A stretch of DNA of 64,000 bases from Acidobacteriota bacterium (GCA_016715865.1 JADJXM010000012.1:186001-250000); one strand, 5' to 3'. Counted from the first letter of the stretch, positions 36,793 through 49,652 are shown. The notes: generated by a model not told the origin, from the sequence alone. Program-made: numbers and translations.

Positions 36793-38337
36793 TTAATTCG
36801 ACGATCCGGCGGCTTTGACCGAGCCATTCGTCCCGCGCCGGTGCTCATCGAACCAGTCGAAGATATCTTTCAGTCCGGGGACGACGATGTTCGAGTGGTC
36901 GCCGCCGGGGATTTCGTTGTATTTGACCTTGATTCCCAGCTCCTGCGCTGCCTTGACCATTTTGCGCGATTCATCGACGGGAACGGTCGGATCCTTGTCT
37001 CCGTGAATGACCAGTTGCGGGATGTGGACTGCGCCTCGCAATTTGGCCACGACGAAGGGATTGCCTCCACCGGCGATCGGAGCGATCGCAGCAAAAATGT
37101 CGGGATGATTGACCGATATCGACCACGTGCCGTATCCGCCCATCGAATGACCTGTCAGGTAGACGCGACTGTCGTCGATCGAAAACTCGCGCTTCATCTC
37201 GGCGATCACGTCCAGCACATCGCGCTCGGCAGAGCCCATATACATCGACGTCGGGCCGCGGCCTTTCGGGCAGACAACCAGATAACCGCGCTGTTCGGCA
37301 TATTTTTTGATCTCGCCGTTGTTGTATGCGGCGAAGAATGAGTTCTCGTCCCCGCCCATGCCGTGAAGCGCGACGACCAGCGGCCAGCTCTTCTTTGCAT
37401 CGTAGTTGGACGGAATGAACATCCGGTAGGGTTGTAATGAGTTGTCGACCTCGGAGTGGTAAGCCCAATGCATGTCTCCGCGGGCGGTACGGAGCGGGTT
37501 TTCGCCCTTTGCGATCAGCGCGAGTCGTTCTGATGCTCTGGAGAGTGCGCCCCGCAGGTCTGTCCGCTCGGCCGGCAGCTCACCCTTATTCATCAGATCG
37601 ATCATCGAGACGGGATATTCGACCGATGCCAGAGAATGCAGAAGCTCTTTCCGGCCGTTCTTCCCGATTTCCGACTTCACGTTTGCCGCTTTCTGCGTCA
37701 GTGCACGCGCCTGCGCGTTTAAACCACGCGCGATTTGAATCGCGGCAGTCTTGACCACGGGATCGCCATCGGCCGGTTTGAGCGTCACTACCAGTTCATA
37801 GGTTCCGTCCGGCAGGTCGGGCACTTTCGCCTTGAGGGAGAGTGGGCTGTCGAAAGCAGGACTGATGTCGCTCAGAGTTTTCAATTCACTGGCGCCATCA
37901 CGGTTTCGCGGACGGCCGATCGTCACCGATCCACTCAGTTTGCCGTTCAGTTTTTGATCGGGGCTGAAGATCGGTGAGAGGATGAGGTCGATTTCGTCAC
38001 CGGGATCGACCACGACATTGCTCGCTTTCATCTGCAGGGCGGCGCCTAATTCGCTTGCGGGCGTCCACGGCTGGTTTCGCATGAGCGCCATGCCGTGTGA
38101 GAGGTATTTGATAGCCTCGCCGTACTTCTTGTCGCTGTTCGCCGCGTTGGCTTTCGCCTGTAGTTGATTGACCAGCGCCCGCTTCTCCTCATTCATCGGA
38201 ATGCGGTTGACCATCGTCCGATAGCCGACAAAGAGCCGCAGAACCTGCCCCGCATCCTGAGCGTAGATATTCCCCGAAATGAGCGTTGCGAAAAGAAAAA
38301 GCGTAGTGGTGAGAACACGGTACACCCAACGTTGCAT
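36793..38337 (-). CDS. Secreted esterase/PHB-depolymerase-like alpha/beta hydrolase
   Basis: 514 aa. Signal peptide 1-26. An N-terminal all-beta/helical region (about 30-290) has no recognised family. The C-terminal alpha/beta hydrolase (about 300-500) shows VVALHGMGG (oxyanion), GHSMGGYGTW (nucleophile), HGDKDPTVP (Asp) and GGDHSN (His). This matches the esterase/phospholipase-carboxylesterase group that includes PHB depolymerase-like and feruloyl-esterase-like proteins. The substrate cannot be assigned. Located upstream of, and in the same direction as, the S9 peptidase. Confidence 0.85.
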   Translation of the reverse strand: MQRWVYRVLTTTLFLFATLISGNIYAQDAGQVLRLFVGYRTMVNRIPMNEEKRALVNQLQAKANAANSDKKYGEAIKYLSHGMALMRNQPWTPASELGAALQMKASNVVVDPGDEIDLILSPIFSPDQKLNGKLSGSVTIGRPRNRDGASELKTLSDISPAFDSPLSLKAKVPDLPDGTYELVVTLKPADGDPVVKTAAIQIARGLNAQARALTQKAANVKSEIGKNGRKELLHSLASVEYPVSMIDLMNKGELPAERTDLRGALSRASERLALIAKGENPLRTARGDMHWAYHSEVDNSLQPYRMFIPSNYDAKKSWPLVVALHGMGGDENSFFAAYNNGEIKKYAEQRGYLVVCPKGRGPTSMYMGSAERDVLDVIAEMKREFSIDDSRVYLTGHSMGGYGTWSISVNHPDIFAAIAPIAGGGNPFVVAKLRGAVHIPQLVIHGDKDPTVPVDESRKMVKAAQELGIKVKYNEIPGGDHSNIVVPGLKDIFDWFDEHRRGTNGSVKAAGSSN

Positions 38338-38422
38338 GCTAAATCCCTCCCATTCGATCGGTTGAATTCAAGACAGTGAGATATCGTACTCCTCAATTCG
38401 GGTTGCGGGCAACAGGGAAGGA

Positions 38423-38854
38423 TCATCCGGTCGAACCGAAGCCTCCCTCGCCACGTGCGGTATCGCTCAGATCTTCGGTCCATTTGTATTCGCAGTGTGC
38501 GGCAAGTTCGATGATCAGCTGAGCGATGCGATCGCCTGCCTGAAATGCGACAGGAGCCTGGCCGAGGTTGATCAGCAGAACGCGCAACTCGCCTCGATAA
38601 TCGGCGTCGATGACTCCTGCCAGAGTATCGATGCCGTGTTTGACGGCGAGTCCCGATCGCGGGGCGACGCGACCGTAATGGCCCGGCGGTATCTCGATCG
38701 CCAGACCCGTCGAAACCAGACATCGCTGGCCGGGTTCGAGAATGAAGTCCTCGAGGCAATGCAGATCGGCCCCGGCTGAAAATTCACTCCCCTGAGCAGG
38801 AAGCTGAGCTGCAGGATTCAGTTTCTGTACCTTGATCGGAATCGTTTTTTGCAT
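38423..38854 (-). CDS. dut: dUTP diphosphatase
   Basis: 143 aa, a trimeric dUTPase with all five motifs in order: SAGADL (near residue 26), APRSGLAVKHG (about 66), GVIDADYRGEL (about 82, with the catalytic Asp), GDRIAQLI (about 107) and the C-terminal P-loop-like RGEGGFGSTG. Converts dUTP to dUMP and pyrophosphate in the cytoplasm, keeping uracil out of DNA. It stands alone between the esterase gene and a large repeat element. Confidence 0.96.
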   Translation of the reverse strand: MQKTIPIKVQKLNPAAQLPAQGSEFSAGADLHCLEDFILEPGQRCLVSTGLAIEIPPGHYGRVAPRSGLAVKHGIDTLAGVIDADYRGELRVLLINLGQAPVAFQAGDRIAQLIIELAAHCEYKWTEDLSDTARGEGGFGSTG

Positions 38855-38903
38855 AGTTGTCGCTCTGGTGTTTAATACTGTGGAAACTAAGTTTTAAGAT
38901 TTT

Positions 38904-39118
38904 CAACGCCAAGCACGCCAAGATGGCCAAGAAAGATTGAAACGCCAAGGACGCCAAGATAGCCAAGAGATTATAAGAAGTGATGATTCGCTGTAATATC
39001 CATTTCGCCAATAGCACAATCAAATATGCTGATCACATTATTCTCATTTAAATCCCTTGGCCGACTTGGCGTCCTTGGCGTTGAATCCTTGGCTGTCTTG
39101 GCGTCCTTGGCGTTGAAA
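38904..39118 (-). repeat. Large nonamer inverted-repeat element with conserved core, copy A
   Basis: The left arm 38904-38968 consists of nonamers such as AACGCCAAG, CACGCCAAG and GACGCCAAG. The right arm 39053-39118 has the complements (TTGGCGTCC, TTGGCGTTG, CTGTCTTGG). Between them 38962-39039 (minus strand) is a 78-nt core that aligns without gaps to 58461-58538 with 12 mismatches. It lies between dut and phoR. Confidence 0.88.
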
Positions 39119-39130
39119 CTTTTAAAATAT

Positions 39131-40486
<1,356 letters not shown>

Positions 40487-40522
40487 CCAGCTTACGGCAA
40501 GGATGGGAAGAATGCCAGGGAG

Positions 40523-41272
40523 TTAATTGCCGGCGATTTCCTCGGTCTCAGTGAATCCTCGAAAGCGATAGCCGATGCCGATCACGGTCTCAATGCAGTT
40601 GCCGCAGGCGCCGAGCTTTTTCCTGAGGCCGCTGATATGCACGTCCAGCGTCCGCGCTTCACCGTAATATTCAAGCCCCCAGACCTGGTCCAGCAGCTGC
40701 TCTCGCGGCACGACGCGCCCCTTGTTGCGGGAAAGAATCGAGAGCAGGGCGAACTCCTTGCGGGTCAGCTTGATGATCGCGCCCTGACACGAAACGGCAA
40801 AATCGGCATAATCGATTCGCAGGTTCCCGTCGTCATAAATCTTCGGCGATTGAGCTTCAAAACCCGAACGCCGCAGCGCCGCGCGAACTCGAGCTACCAG
40901 TTCGCGCACGCTGAAGGGTTTCGTCATGTAATCGTCGGCGCCCAGGTCAAGACCGCGGACCTTGTCTCCCTCTTCAGTGCGGGCAGTCAGCACGATGATC
41001 GGAGTCTTGCGCGTTATATCCTCTGTCCTGAACCGGCGGCAAAGCTCGAAGCCGTTCATGCCCGGCAGATTGAGATCGAGTATGATCAGATCCGGCGTGA
41101 GCGGTCCGGAATCGATCGTCCGACGGGCAGCGCCCTTGTTCAAAGCGATGTTGAGCCCTTCCTCGCCGGTCAATGCGACCTCGGCCGAAAATGTCCCTTC
41201 GCGTTCCATGTTGTAGCGAATGCTCTCGGCGATATCCGGATCGTCTTCGATGATCAGAATGTATGGTTTCAT
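40523..41272 (-). CDS. phoB: PhoB-like response regulator
   Basis: 249 aa. The receiver domain has D66 in LIILDLNLPGMNG and the Lys in YMTKPFS. An OmpR/PhoB winged helix follows (about 145-240: LTRKEFALLSIL, RVVPREQLLDQVWG, RTLDVHISGLRKK). The receiver has a small insertion near residues 47-60. The ATG overlaps the phoU stop (ATGA). It probably binds the 11-bp-spaced array at 42041-42080 upstream of the operon, i.e. autoregulation. Confidence 0.92.
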   Translation of the reverse strand: MKPYILIIEDDPDIAESIRYNMEREGTFSAEVALTGEEGLNIALNKGAARRTIDSGPLTPDLIILDLNLPGMNGFELCRRFRTEDITRKTPIIVLTARTEEGDKVRGLDLGADDYMTKPFSVRELVARVRAALRRSGFEAQSPKIYDDGNLRIDYADFAVSCQGAIIKLTRKEFALLSILSRNKGRVVPREQLLDQVWGLEYYGEARTLDVHISGLRKKLGACGNCIETVIGIGYRFRGFTETEEIAGN

Positions 41273-41964
41273 TTGCTCAATTGACTGTGTTTGATGACCA
41301 GGGCTTCTTTCATGTAGACGATCAACTCGCAGATATCCGTTACATAATCGCCGATTCTTTCGAGGTGTTTGGCGACCAGCAGCAGCCGTGCCGCCCGTCC
41401 GGCAGCCGCTGAATCACGCGACATCCGGTCGAGCAGATCGTGAAAGATCCGGTCGTAGAGCTTGTCGATCTCATCGTCCCTTTCGATGACCGAACGGGCC
41501 GTCTCGGCGTCTGCGGCCGCGAATGCATCCAGCGACAGACGCAGCATGTCGCAGGCCATCCAGCTCATCTTCGGCAGATCGAAATACGGTTTCAGTTGCG
41601 GCTCGTCATTCAAATAGATCGCCGCCCGCGCGATATTGCAGGCATGATCGGCGATCCGTTCCAGAATCGGAGTGATCTTGATCGCCGTCACGACAACTCG
41701 CAGATCATATGCCTCGGGCGACTGCATCGAGAGCAGCCTGACGCATAACTGATCGGCTTCAAGCTCAAGCGTGTCAACCCTGTCGTCGTCCCGCAGAACC
41801 TGCTCCGCCAGATCTGAATCCCGCTCGATCAATGCTCGCGTTGCCTGATCGATGGCGCGTTCGACCTCGCCGCCCATCAGAAGCACGTGGTCCCGCAACT
41901 GATTGATCGCCGATTCCGGCAAATTCTTCATCATTTCAATTGGGTACAATGCCGCCATCTCCAT
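41269..41964 (-). CDS. phoU: PhoU phosphate signalling protein
   Basis: 231 aa, two PhoU repeats, each a three-helix bundle. The metal-binding ExxxD motifs are ERIADHACNIA (about residue 103) and ERIGDYVTDI (about 205). PhoU restrains PhoR and the Pst transporter when phosphate is plentiful. No pst genes are in the window, so the operon here is phoU-phoB-phoR only. It is the first gene after the Pho-box-like array. Confidence 0.95.
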   Translation of the reverse strand: MEMAALYPIEMMKNLPESAINQLRDHVLLMGGEVERAIDQATRALIERDSDLAEQVLRDDDRVDTLELEADQLCVRLLSMQSPEAYDLRVVVTAIKITPILERIADHACNIARAAIYLNDEPQLKPYFDLPKMSWMACDMLRLSLDAFAAADAETARSVIERDDEIDKLYDRIFHDLLDRMSRDSAAAGRAARLLLVAKHLERIGDYVTDICELIVYMKEALVIKHSQLSK

Positions 41965-42040
41965 CTTGTTTTTATCGGTTCGGACCAGTTTTACACTGAT
42001 CCCTGAATGGAATATTAAACCCCGATTTTAAAGACGGCGG

Positions 42041-42080
42041 GTTAAGTCGATGTTAAGTTCGTCTAAGGTGTGTGTAAGAA
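42041..42080 (-). promoter_or_regulatory. Four-unit Pho-box-like array upstream of phoU
   Basis: On the plus strand, GTTAAGT (42041), GTTAAGT (42052), CTAAGGT (42063) and GTAAGAA (42074) are spaced exactly 11 bp; on the gene strand the unit reads ACTTAAC. PhoB-family boxes are 11-bp direct repeats. About 10 bp downstream (towards phoU) is TAAAAT (42026-42031), a plausible -10 element. Confidence 0.7.
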
Positions 42081-42103
42081 CTCTGTCAACTAAATTTGCT
42101 GAT

Positions 42104-42251
42104 ATTTAAGTCAGGAAGAAATTAATCGCAAAGACCGCAAAGGGGCAAAGAATTAATCGCAAAGGTCGCAAAGGGGCCAATAATCCGATATTCATCTATC
42201 CAAAAACTCTGCCCTTTGCGGTCTTTTGTATTAATTTTTCCTGACTTAAAT
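42104..42251 (+). repeat. Nonamer-type long inverted repeat
   Basis: The left arm begins ATTTAAGTCAGGAA and continues into ATTAATCGCAAAGACCGC (42104-42140). The right arm 42211-42251 is its near-complement, ending TCCTGACTTAAAT. A second CGCAAAGGT unit follows the left arm. About 60 nt separate the arms. Confidence 0.87.
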
Positions 42252-43187
42252 TCACAATTTTGACATTACTGACGATGCCGAATTTATCGCTGGCCCTGAG
42301 CCGCGTCGCTGTGCTTGATTGTGTGGAAGTCGATAATCCTGTCGTCTGAGCCGCGGGCTTCGACCTTGAATTCGTTCTCGTTCACATCGATGATCAGAAA
42401 TGAGTTGATCGAATCCTCGCCGGCATCGAAGAGCGGGATTTCTCTTGTCGAGAGTATTGCGTTTGATCTCGCCGCTTGCGCCCTCGACGAAGTAATGCAC
42501 GCCTTTTTGCGGTTTGACGCGTTCGTAGCAGTGTGAATGGCCCGAAAAGACTGCGTTAACGCCATATTTGACATAGAGCGGTTCGAGCTGGTTGCGCAGC
42601 TTGACATAAGGCCTGTGCATGCGAGCGGATGAGTAGATTGGATGATGACTGTAGGCGACCTTCCAGCGGGCGGTCGATTTGCTCAGGCTATCTTCGAGCC
42701 ATGCGAGCTGCTCACGGGTCATCTCGTTCGAGTCGAGCGCGAAGTATTCGACCAGGCCGTCTCCTTTGACGAAGTTGTAATATCGCCGGCCGCCCATATT
42801 GAAATTCGGGTAGTTGGTCTGAAATTCGAGCCCCTTGATGATGTCGTGATTTCCGAGTACGGCATAAAATTTGACACCGGCATCGAGCAAGTCCTTGTAG
42901 GGCTCTTCGAAGTGAGACCCGATGTATTTTTCACGGCCGGTTTCATAGATATTGTCGCCGAGCATGAGGACGAATTCGAAAGATCGCTTGACGCGGTTTG
43001 CTGCAAGCTGGCGGGCGACGGCCATCTGAGCATCGTCTCCGGTGCCGGTGTCGCCTATCACGGCGAAGGTCAATGATCTTTCAGCCCCTGCCGTCTTGTC
43101 TGCCGTGAAAAGTATGCCGGCCGGCAGCAGCAACAAAACCATCGTAATGATTGCGATATTGCGATATTTCCTGAACGATCCTGTCAT
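42252..43187 (-). CDS. Exported metallophosphatase (purple-acid-phosphatase-like), frameshifted near its end
   Basis: Starts at the ATG 43185-43187 with GGAG upstream and a signal/anchor helix (about 8-25). All metallophosphoesterase motifs are intact: GDTGTG, GDNIYETG, GNHD, SHHPIY and GHSHCYER. After GEIKRNT (about 42455) the frame shifts: the annotated tail to 42252 is not family-like, whereas the other frame gives REIPLFDAGEDSINSFLII and stops at 42284, a proper PAP-like C-terminus. One extra base is present. Probably releases phosphate from organic esters in the periplasm. The pho operon next door fits, although the promoter arrangement is not shared. Confidence 0.82.
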   Translation of the reverse strand: MTGSFRKYRNIAIITMVLLLLPAGILFTADKTAGAERSLTFAVIGDTGTGDDAQMAVARQLAANRVKRSFEFVLMLGDNIYETGREKYIGSHFEEPYKDLLDAGVKFYAVLGNHDIIKGLEFQTNYPNFNMGGRRYYNFVKGDGLVEYFALDSNEMTREQLAWLEDSLSKSTARWKVAYSHHPIYSSARMHRPYVKLRNQLEPLYVKYGVNAVFSGHSHCYERVKPQKGVHYFVEGASGEIKRNTLDKRNPALRCRRGFDQLISDHRCERERIQGRSPRLRRQDYRLPHNQAQRRGSGPAINSASSVMSKL

Positions 43188-43246
43188 TATCCTTGTCTCC
43201 TTCCTGACTATATCGATGCCGGGGCGATCGGTAGCGAACCATGTAT

Positions 43247-44092
<846 letters not shown>

Positions 44093-44118
44093 GCTTGATC
44101 AGAACAGATAAAATTAGG

Positions 44119-44158
44119 ACAGGATTAACAGGATTTCGATAAATCCTGTTAATCCTGT
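44119..44158 (+). repeat. Perfect short inverted repeat of 9-bp units
   Basis: ACAGGATTAACAGGATTT is followed after CGATA by its exact complement ending CCTGT. Each arm is two AACAGGATT-type nonamers. The stem could form a strong hairpin between the kinase-like gene (stop 44180) and the PLD gene (start 44092). Confidence 0.85.
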
Positions 44159-44179
44159 GGCACTTTCAGGAGTTCGACA

Positions 44180-45226
<1,047 letters not shown>

Positions 45227-45283
45227 TATTTCAATCTCCTTCAGGTCTTTGGACTTTGCTTTCCGGTTCCGGGCACAAACCTT

Positions 45284-45343
<60 letters not shown>

Positions 45344-45346
<3 letters not shown>

Positions 45347-47926
45347 TTTCCCATAATCAAGTCTTAAATAACTTCCGGCATCGCCGACGATAAGGATTAT
45401 ATCCTTGCCGTCAACCGAGAAACTGGTGATGCCTTCGGGTTTCATCTTATCTTCAAGACTCATGATCTTGACGGGCTTGGAATCGGGTCGGCCATTCCAG
45501 AGCCAGAGTACGAATTCAGAACGGGGTGCGGTTTCAGGGGCGCCCGAAAGAATCAGGAAATCCTTCAGCCGGGCATCATATGTGATGTCACGAATGCCCT
45601 GGCCTTCGAGCGAGAGCACGATGACTCGGGGATCGTCGACTTTCAGGTTTGCGGTTGTGAAAGGGCCTCGTGGATCACGCAATTTGAGAGGGACCAGAAC
45701 TGCCTGATTGCCGATCATTGGCGACCGCAGTCCAAGTAGCAGTCGTTCATGGTTGGGGTCCCACGCCAGACCTTCTATGTTCAGTCCGTCCTTGTCGCCT
45801 GGCGGAGCGCCGAGCGTCGATAGTTCGGTTACGTTGGTCAGCAGCCAGCTCCGGAAATCCACGATGATTTCGGCCTTCCCGCGCAGGGTCTGTGTTTCAG
45901 GATTGAAATCGAAGCGGACGATGGCGTTATTGGCCCTGTCTTTCGGATCAGACTGTGAAGTTACCAGATAGAAGAAGGAGTTGCCGTAAGTAATCGCTTC
46001 AGGATCGACAAAATTGACGCCCAGCGGCACAGGTTTGATCGAACCAGACTGCGCGCCTTCGCTATCCACCATCATCCACATCACCTCGGAAGTCCGATCG
46101 TCGGAAATGAAGAGGACGCTGTTCTGGCCCGGCACGTGCGCGATGCCCGACGCTTCCGGTTTTTTGCCGAAGAATCCGGTACTGAAACTCGACCAGTCCA
46201 CATCAGGAGAGCGCACCGGACGTTCGGCGAGGACAGTTCCCGAAGGATTGACCGGAGCCGGCCCGGTTCCTGGCTGCTGCTGTCGAGTCGCGATCCAGAA
46301 AAGGCCTCCGAGCCCGATCAGCGAGGCCAGAACCTGGGCGACTATTCTGCTCAGATTGGCAGGGCTCCTCCAGCTGTTCTTGTCGGCTTCCTTCTTCTTC
46401 TTCTCTTTCTTCCTGGCTTCCTTGTCATCGATCGCCTGTGCCGTCATGGACGGGGAAGTTGGAACATTCGGAATCTGAGAAGCCACGACCTGACCTGCCG
46501 AGGTCCCCATCAAAGCCCTTCGACGAACCTCTTCGAGCGCTTCCGGCGATAATCGGGCGGTCTTGTTTTCAGTCGTCTCCGCCGGATTTCGGAAGGTCAG
46601 CATGACCTGGCCGAGTTGTATCTTGTCTCCGTGCTGCAATGTATGAGGCTCTTTACCGAGCTTCTGATCATTGATGAAGGTGCCATTGCTGCTGCCGAGA
46701 TCGACGATGCTGTAACCGCCGTCCCGGGCCAGCACAATCGCGTGCGTATTGCTGACGGTCGGGTCCGAGATTGCGATGCGATTGTGGGCGGCCTTGCCGA
46801 TTTCAGTCTCGACATTGTTGAGGATAGCAAGGATCTTCTCTCCCGACGGCAGGACGCCGATCAGGCGCGGCGTGAAGTGCTGATCAAGCCCGGCTGCGAT
46901 CTCACTGGCCATCCCCAGCCTGAGTGTGACTTTTCGCCTGGTCAGGCGTTCGACCTCGTCGATCGTTGCTTTATCGGTCGGATCGAAGACAGCGAGTGAG
47001 AGCTTGTCTGTGCCCTGTCCGGCTAACGGACAGACCAGCCGTTCACGCAGAAACTGCGCGCGCAGGGCATTAGCGGCGCCGGCGTCCACCTCGACGCCGT
47101 TCATATCGACCGGTTTAATGTTGAATGTCCGGCTCAACAGATCCCGGAGTCCGATCTCGGTGACCAGCTTGTCTTCGACCAGCGAATGACACAGACGGCG
47201 GCCTTTTCCGCCGGTCCCACGCAGCCGATCGACCTCCGACTGAGGGACGAGGCCGCTGCCGACGAGGGCCTGCGCCAGTGACTCTTCTGTTATTGGCGCC
47301 TGTTTGTTCGCCGGAGGCGGCGCCGGCGGCGGCGGCGGTTGATCGCTCAACAACTGCGTCCTGGGATGCGACAGCGTGTCGCTCACACTGTTCAACCTGA
47401 ACGTGATAGTGCAGTGGCCCATCTTTACCAGATCGCCGTGCTGCAATTGTCTCGCCTCATTGACACGGACATCGTTGATGAATGTGCCGTTTCTGCTGCC
47501 CAGGTCGCAGAGCATGAAATTTCCGCCTTCAAACCTGATTACCGCATGCGACCCCGAAACCGATGGATCGGACAGCAAAATATCGTTTTGCGGCCCCTTG
47601 CCGAGCGTGGTCTCTCCTTTGCTGATCTCACGCTCGATTAGAGAGCCGTCGCGCAGCAGGATATGCAATGTGGCTGCAGGTATATTCGACTGTGTTTCGT
47701 CTTGAGAGGCTGCCATAGTTATTTTTGTTTTTCGTTCAGTCAGGACTGAGCTGACCCTCGATACTCCCTTGTTCAAGGCTTCATCAGATCCTGGCTCAGA
47801 TAGAGCTTCAGATCCGGATTGCCCGGGTTCCACCCGGGAGTTCACCACTATCGCGCCGCATTGATTGCAGAATCGACTGCCTTCGCGTGGTATCGGGGAT
47901 TTGCATTGGGGACATTCGCATGTCAT
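45344..47926 (-). CDS. Modular FHA-MshEN-FHA-TM-DUF3616 protein
   Basis: 860 aa. A zinc ribbon is at 1-25 (CPQC...CNQC). FHA domain 1 covers about 85-180 (SRNGTFIND), then a Pro-rich linker. An MshEN/GspE N-terminal-like region, about 215-365, has GLVPQSEVDRL and LAVFDPTDKATIDEVERL. FHA domain 2 covers about 375-460 (SSNGTFIND). A Lys-rich stretch and a membrane helix follow (about 530-548). The C-terminal domain, about 590-860, looks like the DUF3616 propeller (IEGLAWDPNHERLLLGLRSP). The cytoplasmic half should read phosphothreonine and perhaps c-di-GMP; the propeller is outside. No kinase gene is adjacent other than the atypical one downstream. Confidence 0.85.
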
Positions 47927-48250
47927 GCCAGTCGGGGCGTTTTCATTGTCAATGGTTGACCTTGCAGATTTGAGTCCAGTTGAAACTCGTTATCAGATAA
48001 ATTACCAAGGGATGCTAAATCAGTTTGACCACTAAATCAATGTGATGATAGTCACCGGGCCTATGAAGAACCGATCAGCCGGGCGGGTTTCATGCCCTTG
48101 TCCTGTACAATGTGCGCATCAGCCGCTTTTGGGAACAAGTTTCAAACAACTTCGTAAGTTATAATCACGAAGTCGAAATCAGATACCCGAATTGATAAAA
48201 CACGAATTATAATCGAATCATGATCGAATTATAATCAGGGATGTGCAGTT
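47927..48250. other. Divergent intergenic region with repeated TTATAATC
   Basis: 324 bp between the FHA fusion (leftward) and the S41 peptidase (rightward), so both promoters should lie here. No gene is seen. TTATAATC occurs at 48159, 48207 and 48229. The last two are part of a 12-bp direct repeat CGAATTATAATC starting at 48203 and 48225. Confidence 0.6.
48203..48236 (+). promoter_or_regulatory. 12-bp direct repeat, 22 bp apart
   Basis: CGAATTATAATC at 48203-48214 and again at 48225-48236, starting 22 bp apart (two helical turns), just upstream of the S41 peptidase start. Could be an operator or a duplicated -10 region. Confidence 0.4.
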
Positions 48251-49603
48251 ATGATGAAAAGATTTTTGTTTGCGGGGATTACGATCATTATGTTCTCACT
48301 GGCCGCGGGGGCGCAGACTCCCCAGCCAGTGGCGTCAAGTCCTGGAAATGCGAGCCCGACAGCGGGCGGCGTCACTGCTCTGTGGCAGGAAACTTTCGAC
48401 ATCTGCTGGCAGAAGGTCAGGGATACGCATTACGACCCGACTTTCGGAGGGGTCGATTGGGAACAGGTGCGCAGGAAATATGAGCCGCGGCTGGTGACTC
48501 TCAGGAATGATGCCGAACTGCACCGCATGCTGCAGGCCATGCTGAGCGAGCTGGGGCAGTCGCACTTCAATGTCATTCCGCCCGAAGCCGTGCTCCCGGA
48601 TGAGAACAGAGCTGATATGTCAGCTGGAATTGGAATCGACCTGCGCGTCATCGACGATCGTGTTGTGATCAGCCGGGTCGATAAGGGGTCGACCGCAGCC
48701 GCTGCCGGTTTGCGCCCTGGCTTCATTATTGATGCTATCGGATCGCGCGATCTCGATACGATCAAGGCCCAACTTGCCTCAAGCACCGAACCCGAGGAAA
48801 GAAAGCGTCTCTGGCTTATTCGCCGCATCATGGCCGAAATCGGAGGAGCTCCGGAAACGACAGTCCGGATCGTTTATCTGGACTCTCGTGAACAACGCGC
48901 CGAGGCTGTCGTCCGGCGCGAACGATTGAAAGGGGAGCTCTCCCCGCCGATCGGCAATTTTCCGCCGCAATATACTGAGTTTGAAGCCGCCAGATTGCCC
49001 GGAGACATTGGATATATCAGATTTAATATCTTCACGACTCCGGTTATGCAGAAGATAAGAAACGCCATGAAAGGCTTTTCGGGCTCTGAAGGAGGTTCAA
49101 ACGGTCCGGTTGCCGGAATCATCTTTGATCTGCGCGGCAATCCGGGCGGTGTCGGAGGAATGGCTTCGGGAATAGCCGGCATGCTGACGACAGAGACCGG
49201 TTCTCTGGGCTCGATGAAGATGCGAACCAGCGAGCTGAAATTCGCTTACTTCCCTCAGCAAAACGCATTCACCGGGCCGGTCGCTATTCTGATCGATGGA
49301 TTCAGCGCCTCGACCAGCGAGATTTTCGCCGCAGGTTTGCAGGAGACAGGCCGGGCCGCGATCTTTGGTGAAAAAAGCATGGGCGCCGCTCTGCCCTCCT
49401 ATATTTTTAAATTGCCGACCGGCGCATTGCTGCAGTATGCAATTGCCGATTTCAAGACTCCAAAGGGGGTTCTGGTCGAGGGCCGCGGAGTCGTACCCAA
49501 CCATGTAATAAAGCTCGACAGAGCCAGCCTGCTGGCCGGTCGCGACCCGCAGTTCGAAGCCGCGATCGATCACATCAAGACTCGATCGAAAAACTCGAAA
49601 TAG
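48251..49603 (+). CDS. Exported S41 family (tail-specific protease-like) peptidase
   Basis: 450 aa. Signal peptide 1-20. A helical N-domain precedes a PDZ domain (about 115-200: GIGIDLRVIDDRVVISRV, AAGLRPGF). The S41 core has IIFDLRGNPGG, the catalytic Ser in GFSASTSE and the Lys in GEKSMGAALP, so the Ser-Lys dyad is intact. It should act in the periplasm on protein C-termini. The next gene, 49 nt on, is probably in the same operon. Confidence 0.92.
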   Translation: MMKRFLFAGITIIMFSLAAGAQTPQPVASSPGNASPTAGGVTALWQETFDICWQKVRDTHYDPTFGGVDWEQVRRKYEPRLVTLRNDAELHRMLQAMLSELGQSHFNVIPPEAVLPDENRADMSAGIGIDLRVIDDRVVISRVDKGSTAAAAGLRPGFIIDAIGSRDLDTIKAQLASSTEPEERKRLWLIRRIMAEIGGAPETTVRIVYLDSREQRAEAVVRRERLKGELSPPIGNFPPQYTEFEAARLPGDIGYIRFNIFTTPVMQKIRNAMKGFSGSEGGSNGPVAGIIFDLRGNPGGVGGMASGIAGMLTTETGSLGSMKMRTSELKFAYFPQQNAFTGPVAILIDGFSASTSEIFAAGLQETGRAAIFGEKSMGAALPSYIFKLPTGALLQYAIADFKTPKGVLVEGRGVVPNHVIKLDRASLLAGRDPQFEAAIDHIKTRSKNSK

Positions 49604-49652
49604 ACGAATCAATGAAACTTAACAGAAACAGCAAACAGAAAGGAAAGACACG

